Made by a program: the position numbers and the translations under genes
Notes under the pieces: generated by a model
What the model was told of the DNA's origin: nothing
The model's database searches: none
What the model saw: the letters and a program-made list of their open reading frames with translations, nothing else
Assembly: GCA_947177465.1 (NCBI GenBank)
Contig: CAMWUP010000173.1
Coordinates: 1-5,521, forward strand
Reading direction: 5' to 3'
DNA from: an uncultured Lachnospiraceae bacterium
GTDB lineage: Bacteria > Bacillota > Clostridia > Lachnospirales > Lachnospiraceae
DNA length: 5,521 nucleotides
Part shown: piece after piece, positions 1 through 4,381 of the stretch
How positions within the stretch are numbered: position 1 is the first letter of the stretch
Layout of the letters: every line of letters starts with the position of its first letter

Positions 1-242
1 CTCCCTGTAAAGACAAACAGGTTTAGAAAACCGCAGGTAACTCCCGCCGCAATCAGCACCACGGAAAGAAGAAGCCCCAAATCCTTTCTCTTTACTGTTT
101 CCACCTGCCCCTTTTCCTTCGGAAATGAGGACTTTTCCATTTTCTCCTCCAACTCTCGCGGATTGATAACCGGCGTATTGCAGAGCGGACATGCCTGCAG
201 GCTTTTATCCAGCTCTACGCCACAGTTTACACAATATGACAT
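1..242 (-). CDS. Zinc-ribbon membrane protein, DUF6320-like (C-terminus beyond window)
   Basis: The frame opens with ATG at 242-240 and runs off the left edge after 80 codons, so only the N-terminus is seen. It begins MSYCVNCGVELDKS and has two CxxC knuckles (C4/C7 and C18/C21), a short zinc ribbon expected to bind one Zn ion. A charged linker (about residues 28-54, rich in Glu and Lys) leads to a hydrophobic stretch at about 55-78 that should be the first membrane helix. A GTGAGG Shine-Dalgarno sequence lies just upstream of the ATG, which supports this start. It is 36 bp downstream of the acyltransferase gene and almost certainly co-transcribed with it. From memory, this layout (zinc ribbon then multiple helices, beside an alcohol-acetyltransferase-like protein) matches the DUF6320 family of Clostridia. 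The family name is a recollection, not a search result. The function is unknown; a membrane partner of the acyltransferase is an inference. Confidence 0.75.
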   Translation of the reverse strand, partial: MSYCVNCGVELDKSLQACPLCNTPVINPRELEEKMEKSSFPKEKGQVETVKRKDLGLLLSVVLIAAGVTCGFLNLFVFTG

Positions 243-257
243 ATTGCCTCACATTCT

Positions 258-271
258 GCCGCAAAAGCGGC
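258..271 (-). repeat. Short GC-rich hairpin between acyltransferase and zinc-ribbon genes
   Basis: GCCGC and GCGGC flank a four-base loop, giving a perfect 5-bp stem in the 36-bp gap, just before the Shine-Dalgarno sequence of the zinc-ribbon gene. No T-run follows on the minus strand, so it is not a convincing terminator. It could stabilise the upstream mRNA end or modulate translation of the downstream gene, or it may be chance. Confidence 0.3.
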
Positions 272-278
272 TGCTTCC

Positions 279-1571
279 TTAATATTCCCTGTTGCTCTCT
301 ATTTTTACATGAATTCCGTCCTGTACCAGCTTTCTGAAAAAATAACGCTCCACGTCTGCTTCTATAATGCTGCTTGCAAAATTGACTGTGAGAATATCCT
401 CAAAGCTGATAATGGCACAGTTGGTCCGTCGCGAAAAGGGCTGTCCCATATAGATATCAAACCTCTCGATATAGGGCTTCATACTCTCCGGCACCACAAG
501 CCTTCCCATATTGGTAAGTCCGGCCGAAGAATTCTTGTCCTGTACCTTGGTATAAAAGGTGCGCACCACAAAATCCTTGATAAAAAGCGGCACCACGCGG
601 ATAAATGGATTTCTCTGTGTGGAAGCATTCGTTGTGATATCGCCGCGCAAAAATTTTTCGTTAATATAATACCGCATATAACCACGCACATGTGCCACTA
701 TTTCCGCAAAGGTATATTCACCCAGCCTCGGGTCAATCCCCGGGTAAATCATAGTGATAAAATTACGTAAGGTTTTACTCGGAAAAAAACGCCGCAAATT
801 GACCGGCATAGCTATTTTTACCGGTCTCAGCTTCAAATGGAAATCTTTTTCCTGCTTTTGCATAAGCGCATATAAAAGCACCGCATTCAAGTATTCCGTA
901 ACCGTCGCATCGTACTGCTTCGCTGTCTGTGCAACCTGAGAGGAAGACATGATACCGTCTATAATGTTCAGCGTATAAAATGGCTCTGCCGTCCCGCGCA
1001 CGCGGTAGGTTTTCTCCCCGGGCCTCGGCGGACATACCTTGGAGTTGGCATATTTCATGTAGGCATCCTCCAGCTCCTCCGCCTCCGGTTTTTCTTCAAT
1101 ATCCAGCACAAATCCGCCGTTTTCAATTTTCCTTCCCAGCAGACGCAGATATTCCGCCGTCAAAGTCTGCAGCACGCACATACCTCCTGTTCCGTCTCCA
1201 AGGCTGTGATGCGCTTCAAGTGCAATCCGGCAGCCATAATAATAGACACGTATCAGATAGCGGTTGTTTGCCTTAAACGGCATTGGCATGCAAGGGTTTT
1301 TGATATCCGGCTGTACAAACGGTCCCGGCCTGTTATTTGGCTCCAGATACCGCCAGAACAGCCCTTTTCTGATGGCTGCCTTATAAGTGGGGAAGCGCGG
1401 AAGCGTCCTATTAAGCGCCTCCTGCAGCACCTCTGGCTTTACCGGCTCCTTCAACACCACCGAAAGACGGTACACAGAAGAAAAGTCCTTCCGCTGCAGA
1501 GTCGGATATACAATCGCCGACAAATCCAGCTTATACCAGATCGCCGGATTTTTTCTTTTTTCATCCTTCAT
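279..1571 (-). CDS. HHxxxDG acyltransferase, alcohol acetyltransferase-like (condensation superfamily)
   Basis: This 430-residue soluble protein has the length and layout of the chloramphenicol acetyltransferase/condensation-domain superfamily. The active-site motif HHSLGDG is at residues 121-127 (HHxxxDG; H122 would be the general base), preceded by the beta strand RIALEA. A basic MPVNLRRFFPSKTLRNF segment at 255-271 and SSAGLTNMGRL at 348-358 resemble conserved blocks of the AATase/PapA5-type branch. The usual DFGWG motif is not present in canonical form; the corresponding place looks like DIYMGQPFSRRTN at 372-384. Family members move an acyl group from CoA or a carrier protein to an alcohol or amine; the substrates here cannot be read from sequence. 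There is no signal peptide, so it should act in the cytoplasm or on the inner membrane face. ATG at 1571 is preceded by AAAGG at 8-nt spacing. The gene leads a two-gene unit with the zinc-ribbon membrane protein downstream, which suggests a membrane-associated acylation step (inference). Confidence 0.8.
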   Translation of the reverse strand: MKDEKRKNPAIWYKLDLSAIVYPTLQRKDFSSVYRLSVVLKEPVKPEVLQEALNRTLPRFPTYKAAIRKGLFWRYLEPNNRPGPFVQPDIKNPCMPMPFKANNRYLIRVYYYGCRIALEAHHSLGDGTGGMCVLQTLTAEYLRLLGRKIENGGFVLDIEEKPEAEELEDAYMKYANSKVCPPRPGEKTYRVRGTAEPFYTLNIIDGIMSSSQVAQTAKQYDATVTEYLNAVLLYALMQKQEKDFHLKLRPVKIAMPVNLRRFFPSKTLRNFITMIYPGIDPRLGEYTFAEIVAHVRGYMRYYINEKFLRGDITTNASTQRNPFIRVVPLFIKDFVVRTFYTKVQDKNSSAGLTNMGRLVVPESMKPYIERFDIYMGQPFSRRTNCAIISFEDILTVNFASSIIEADVERYFFRKLVQDGIHVKIESNREY

Positions 1572-1623
1572 GCAAATCGCCTTTCTCGTTTTGCTTTTTC
1601 CACGCCCAAACTATAATTGTCAA

Positions 1624-1669
1624 AATATACACAAACGGAACGGCTTTTCGTAGACAAACCGCTCCGTTT
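1624..1669 (-). terminator. Rho-independent terminator after the coiled-coil gene
   Basis: On the minus strand AAACGGAGCGG pairs with CCGTTCCGTTT (arms 1659-1669 and 1633-1643 in plus coordinates): 11 pairs including one G-U, extendable by up to three weaker pairs, around a loop of about 15 nt. It is followed by a loose T-rich run (TATATTTT). It begins about 25 bp after the stop of the coiled-coil gene and separates it from the acyltransferase unit. The plus-strand side is also T-rich, so it might stop transcription in both directions. The U-tract is imperfect, so efficiency is uncertain. Confidence 0.65.
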
Positions 1670-1693
1670 CATTTTACTACTATTTTTTATTCT

Positions 1694-2665
1694 TTACAAC
1701 GTGGTATCTACTGCTGCACCCTTAATATCTTCTGCAATCAGCTTCATTTTATCCACAATATTCTGTATTTCCTTCTGAATCTCATCCTGTGTCTTATCCA
1801 ACCCTAAAAGCTCCTCTACAGGCATGCTCTCCGCCAGCTCTTCGGCACGTTTCTCGGCTTCCTTCCTCTCGTCCTTGCGCTTTGCCAGAAGCTCCTCCTG
1901 CTCTTCTTTCTTTTCCTTGGCCTCCGCTGCCTGCTCCTTCTTTTCTTCCTGCTCCTCGTCAATATGCTCCTTACCTTCCTCTACCAGCATATTCAGAATT
2001 TCTTCACCTGAGGCCTCTTCAATCGCGTCCGCCTGCTTCTGCGCATTCAGCATAGGGTCTTTCTTGAGACGTTCCAGCTTAATATCCCGGATGATTCTGT
2101 TTTCCGCCTCAATCTGTTTTTCTGCTTCCGATATAACACCACGATGATAATCTCCGAAGGAATCCATCTCCAGTGCACGGTTCTGATATTCCGTCCGCTC
2201 CTGTCCTTCTATTTCTTTAAGGCGCTCCTGCTCCTCCTCTGTCAGGGAAATCTCAGGGTTCCTCTTCGCTTCACGACTCTTTAAAAGAAGCTCCAAGTCC
2301 TTCTGCTCTTCGCTGTCCGCATCAACGCCGTAACGCTTTCTCATATCCTCCTGCTGCTCTGCAATTTCACTTAATTCCTTCTTGGCGTTTCTCACTTCAT
2401 CGTGAAGACTCTTTATCTTTTCGTTTCTCTCTTCTAAATCGTTGTCTATTTTTTTGTCACCGCTCCACGTGTCAGCCACTACCTTAAGCGCCTGTTTTCT
2501 CGCCTGCTGCTTTTTCAGCAGAATATTATCTTGTGTGCCGTTTAAATCTCCGGCAAACACACTTTTCTTTTTTTCTTTACCTGATTGCTGCGCTTCCAGC
2601 TCCTGCCTGCGCATGGCGCGCGTGCTATCCCCCATATAAATTGACAGTTCCTTCTGTACCTTCAT
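1694..2665 (-). CDS. Conserved-looking coiled-coil protein of unknown function, cysteine-free
   Basis: This 323-residue protein is very rich in Glu, Lys, Gln and Arg, contains no cysteine and a single tryptophan (W67). It has no signal peptide or membrane segment, so it should be cytoplasmic. A basic N-terminus (1-34) leads to KSVFAGDLNGTQDNI (34-48), a less charged motif that reads like a conserved block. Predicted coiled coil covers about 72-112 and 142-200, then a nearly uninterrupted Glu/Lys helix at about 225-280, and a more hydrophobic end (MPVEELLGLD at 281-290, then an amphipathic helix). The segment RYGVDADSEEQKDLELL (111-127) breaks the first coil and also looks conserved. I have an unconfirmed memory of similar hypothetical proteins in Lachnospiraceae, but know no function. 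The start is well supported: AAGGAGGG lies 7 nt before ATG. A terminator follows the stop. A structural or scaffold role is a guess; such proteins also attract false hits to myosin-like or chromosome-segregation families. Confidence 0.75.
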   Translation of the reverse strand: MKVQKELSIYMGDSTRAMRRQELEAQQSGKEKKKSVFAGDLNGTQDNILLKKQQARKQALKVVADTWSGDKKIDNDLEERNEKIKSLHDEVRNAKKELSEIAEQQEDMRKRYGVDADSEEQKDLELLLKSREAKRNPEISLTEEEQERLKEIEGQERTEYQNRALEMDSFGDYHRGVISEAEKQIEAENRIIRDIKLERLKKDPMLNAQKQADAIEEASGEEILNMLVEEGKEHIDEEQEEKKEQAAEAKEKKEEQEELLAKRKDERKEAEKRAEELAESMPVEELLGLDKTQDEIQKEIQNIVDKMKLIAEDIKGAAVDTTL

Positions 2666-2751
2666 GACGGTTCCCTCCTTTTATTGACAGCCTGCTGCAG
2701 GCTTTGCCGAGAAACGCTTTCACCGGCATTTCTTTATATATATCGGCAGTT
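2666..2751 (-). promoter_or_regulatory. Intergenic leader of the coiled-coil gene with possible -10 box
   Basis: This 86-bp gap lies between the truncated lipoprotein stop and the coiled-coil start. It holds a TATATATAAAG run (plus 2732-2742) that could provide a -10 element, but I see no good -35 hexamer 16-18 bp upstream. A weak imperfect hairpin is possible at 2711-2732 and a strong palindrome sits at 2689-2703. The Shine-Dalgarno sequence AAGGAGGG is at about 2673-2680. The gene could use its own promoter or share the rpn-lipoprotein transcript; the sequence does not decide. Confidence 0.3.
2689..2703. repeat. 15-bp palindrome upstream of the coiled-coil gene
   Basis: AGCCTGC and GCAGGCT flank one central base, a perfect inverted repeat 23 bp before the start codon and just ahead of the Shine-Dalgarno sequence. 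As DNA it has the symmetry of a dimeric repressor operator. As RNA it would form a short stem (AGCCT/AGGCT) with a five-base loop next to the ribosome site. No T-run follows, so it is not a terminator. Its function is unproven. Confidence 0.45.
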
Positions 2752-3303
2752 TTACATAATTTCTGAGTGCATCCCTGTAAATATTCTAATTTGATTCGGA
2801 TGTGCTTCCATCATGGCAATCGCCTCCTGCGGCGTCCACCCCTCCATATCACCAAATATCTCTTTCGCCCCTATCATCCCTATGATTTGAAACTCTGTCT
2901 CAATGGCGTATACTTTGCCATCCCTCTCATATGCATAGAGCAGCTCCGTCAGATATTCCTCTTCCTTTAAGTCCGCTTCTATGTAAGGCTTTAAGTCCTC
3001 TAAAACGCCTTTCTCCACATATTCCTGAAAATGGGTATCTGCACCCGCAACAAAAATATCCGGTCCGTCGCCTGCCGTCAGCTTTACGGCACGAACAGAA
3101 ATAACATCCGTAACGCCTGTATTGTCAACCACTTCTACGCAATAGGTATCATTACCTGCATTAAACCGGTCAATTGCCGCCTGCATTTGAGGGGAAGGCT
3201 CCCCTATATCAAGAGTCACTATTTTCTTCTCATCGCCGTCTTTCTGACAGCCGCACAGCAGCAGCATAACCGGCAGCAGTAAAACCCATTTTATTTTTTT
3301 CAT
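2752..3303 (-). CDS. Truncated ABC-transporter solute-binding lipoprotein (likely pseudogene)
   Basis: The 183-residue product starts MKKIKWVLLLPVMLLLCGCQK, a type II signal peptide with lipobox LCGC and lipidated Cys at residue 19, so it should be anchored outside the membrane. After it come hallmarks of family 1 extracellular solute-binding proteins: a first beta strand and helix (KIVTLDIG, then MQAAIDRFNAG at 40-50), GDGPDIFV at 78-85, KGVLEDLKPY at 98-107, DGKVYAIETEFQI at 128-140 and GWTPQEAIAMMEAHP at 155-169. Complete family members are usually over 400 residues, but this frame stops at TAA (2754-2752), and the 86 bp to the next gene cannot encode the missing C-terminal lobe. Such a fragment should not form the two-lobed sugar or peptide site and no permease genes are nearby, so a deletion remnant is most likely. 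It lies 23 bp after rpn and is probably co-transcribed. Alternatively it is an expressed short lipoprotein with a new role. Confidence 0.75.
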   Translation of the reverse strand: MKKIKWVLLLPVMLLLCGCQKDGDEKKIVTLDIGEPSPQMQAAIDRFNAGNDTYCVEVVDNTGVTDVISVRAVKLTAGDGPDIFVAGADTHFQEYVEKGVLEDLKPYIEADLKEEEYLTELLYAYERDGKVYAIETEFQIIGMIGAKEIFGDMEGWTPQEAIAMMEAHPNQIRIFTGMHSEIM

Positions 3304-3320
3304 TAGAACATTCTCTCCTT
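3301..3320 (-). promoter_or_regulatory. Unusual ribosome site with a two-codon ORF overlapping the lipoprotein start
   Basis: The Shine-Dalgarno core GGAG (3318-3315) lies 11 nt before the lipoprotein ATG (3303) but only 3 nt before another ATG (3311). That upstream ATG opens a minimal frame ATG-TTC-TAA whose stop overlaps the true start as TAATG. Either the spacing is merely long, or translation is coupled through the mini-frame. The lipoprotein start is still chosen because the signal peptide begins exactly there. Confidence 0.4.
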
Positions 3321-3326
3321 ATTTCC

Positions 3327-3527
3327 CTATGCCTGCTCCCAATACCGGCAGACTGCCTGCCTTGCTTCCGCCTCCAATATGCCAAATTTCTTTTCTACCT
3401 TCAAAACCGTCTCCTCCCTGTCGGCGCCTAATTCCCTGCAGGTTTCAATTAATGCCTGCATTCCTTGTTCCAAACCTTCCGCTCTGCCCTGTTCTCTCTC
3501 TATTACCTTTTCTTCCCATGTCTGCAT
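3327..3527 (-). CDS. Possible intragenic small protein: C-terminal 66 residues of Rpn
   Basis: In frame inside rpn, ATG at 3527 (Met214) is preceded by GGGAG (3540-3536), with 8 nt between the GGAG core and the ATG, a good Shine-Dalgarno spacing. Translation from it would give a 66-residue helical protein starting MQTWEEKVIEREQ and sharing the Rpn stop. E. coli rpn genes are known to make a short C-terminal product from an internal start that neutralises the long nuclease. By analogy this could be its antitoxin-like short form. The site and frame are seen; expression and function are inferred. The GGAG could occur by chance, since it encodes Gly-Val in the long protein. Confidence 0.4.
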   Translation of the reverse strand: MQTWEEKVIEREQGRAEGLEQGMQALIETCRELGADREETVLKVEKKFGILEAEARQAVCRYWEQA

Positions 3528-4166
3528 ATACTTTACTCCCATCTCTTCACTGGCTTTTATCCTGCTGACACATTCATGAATTCTTTTGATGCGGGCGCTG
3601 CCGGTTTTTTCAGCAAACTCTCCGTCTGTACATTCCACATAATGCAGAAAATCAACCAGCTCCCTGCCAACCTCTTTATCATTCTTTCCCTTTGTATTTA
3701 AGAACAAACGTACTGCCCCGTCTTTCAACAGAATATCTCTGTCTTCTGCGCAATATGTACGAAAAGTATATCGGTACTTCCCCTTTCCAAACAGATCAAA
3801 CGGGGTAATCATGATAATACAGGTATCATTCAGATGATTGAAATTTACACTTCCCGACTCCAACAGGGAAGAATCAATCAACCCTTGATAATAGCGGCTT
3901 CGCTTCATCAGGTCACTCCTGTATTCTCCCTGCATTTCCGTATCATATACAGTCCCTTCCTCGTCCAACGAAAACACATCCAAACGAATAGAGCGAAGCC
4001 ATGGTACAGTTCTAAACTCCTTTTCTGTCTGCACCGGTCCTAACAGTCTGACGGCGTCATTCCCCAAAACAATCTGCAAAACTGCCTCATGCGCTTCCGG
4101 CAGTTCCATGGTCTGATCAAATAAAAATTTACTCAAAAGCGTTAAATCTTTTAACTGTTTCTTCAT
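3327..4166 (-). CDS. Rpn family recombination-promoting nuclease / PD-(D/E)XK transposase-like protein
   Basis: This 279-residue protein matches the Rpn/PDDEXK-transposase family (PF12784-like) in length and layout. The N-terminal DLTLLSKFLFDQTM is typical. The nuclease core follows: RLDVFSLDEEGTVYDTEMQ at 61-79 supplies D63, E77 and Q79 (D...ExQ form of the PD-(D/E)XK site), then RSDLMKRSRYYQGLID at 83-98 and a strand-rich region TCIIMITPFDLFGKGKYRYTF (115-135). The C-terminal third is helical and charged, ending in EQGRAEGLEQGM and a small helical domain. All catalytic positions I can judge are intact, so it may be active. Known members are Mg-dependent DNA endonucleases that raise RecA-independent recombination, and some E. 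coli homologues act in phage defence. They are not true transposases; I see no terminal repeats here. ATG at 4166 has AAGGAG six nt upstream. The truncated lipoprotein gene follows after 23 bp. An internal start at residue 214 is listed separately. Confidence 0.88.
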   Translation of the reverse strand: MKKQLKDLTLLSKFLFDQTMELPEAHEAVLQIVLGNDAVRLLGPVQTEKEFRTVPWLRSIRLDVFSLDEEGTVYDTEMQGEYRSDLMKRSRYYQGLIDSSLLESGSVNFNHLNDTCIIMITPFDLFGKGKYRYTFRTYCAEDRDILLKDGAVRLFLNTKGKNDKEVGRELVDFLHYVECTDGEFAEKTGSARIKRIHECVSRIKASEEMGVKYMQTWEEKVIEREQGRAEGLEQGMQALIETCRELGADREETVLKVEKKFGILEAEARQAVCRYWEQA

Positions 4167-4381
4167 ATGCTTCTCCTTTATTGTAGCTTTTTTTTCTTTT
4201 TATTGCAACTGTATTTGGGATACAAAGTTTGAATATGTGTGATAACTATATTTTGCTATAAGATATGTTGTTATTAAGAATATACCTGAACAAATTTACA
4301 GACTTATGATGTTCAAGAATAACAAAAAATCAGAGCGCCGTCAACCCTGATTTTTGTATTTTTCTTCCGCCCCATCTTTCT
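4167..4381. other. AT-rich intergenic region upstream of rpn
   Basis: This 215-bp gap contains the terminator of the upstream gene (about 4321-4356) and then roughly 150 bp of strongly AT-rich DNA leading to rpn. The rpn promoter should lie here, but I find no pair of hexamers with good match and spacing at a sensible distance. TATAGT (at about 4245-4250) and other TATA-like words have no matching -35. An A/G-rich run (AAAAG then eight A) sits just upstream of the Shine-Dalgarno sequence. No small gene, tRNA or riboswitch is visible. Confidence 0.5.
4321..4356 (-). terminator. Rho-independent terminator, possibly bidirectional
   Basis: AAAAATCAG (4355-4347) pairs perfectly with CTGATTTTT (4333-4325) around a 13-nt loop, and the outer stem runs into a T-run on each strand (TTTTTTGTT on minus, TTTTTGTATTTTT on plus). 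It starts 26 bp after the stop of the unknown upstream gene and closes that transcription unit. The A/T symmetry would let it act both ways, although no plus-strand gene is present here. Confidence 0.8.

Noticed and set aside
309..770. Plus-strand 153-codon frame and other plus-strand frames within the acyltransferase (980-1276, 1206-1616)
   Set aside because: All lie antisense to a gene with clear family motifs and good start signals, and their translations show no domain character.
1595..1623. TTGACA on the minus strand (1618-1623) as a -35 box for the acyltransferase
   Set aside because: The hexamer is perfect, but 16-18 bp downstream there is only GAAAAA-type sequence and no -10. Nearby TATAGT (1610-1615) has no -35 because the terminator stem occupies that place.
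1824..2147. Plus-strand 107-codon serine-rich frame
   Set aside because: It is the antisense of the Glu/Lys-rich coiled coil, whose GAG/GAA codons read as Ser/Phe on the other strand; no ribosome site and no plausible protein.
2706..2747. GCCGA/TCGGC inverted repeat after the lipoprotein stop as a terminator
   Set aside because: Only a 5-bp stem with a loop of about 32 nt, a second weak overlapping hairpin (2711-2732), and no T-run after either on the minus strand.
3327..4166. Rpn protein as the transposase of an insertion sequence
   Set aside because: No terminal inverted repeats or target-site duplication seen around it, and Rpn proteins are nucleases that are not known to move by the usual insertion-sequence route.
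4180..4208. TTGCAA, 17-bp spacer, TACAAT as an rpn promoter
   Set aside because: Hexamers and spacing look good, but transcription would start at about 4173, inside or after the AAGGAG site, leaving no usable ribosome site. The spacer is mainly a poly-A run.
4201..4320. Riboswitch or small RNA in the AT-rich spacer
   Set aside because: No stable stem set, conserved core or terminator-antiterminator pair found; the sequence is too AT-rich and unstructured.
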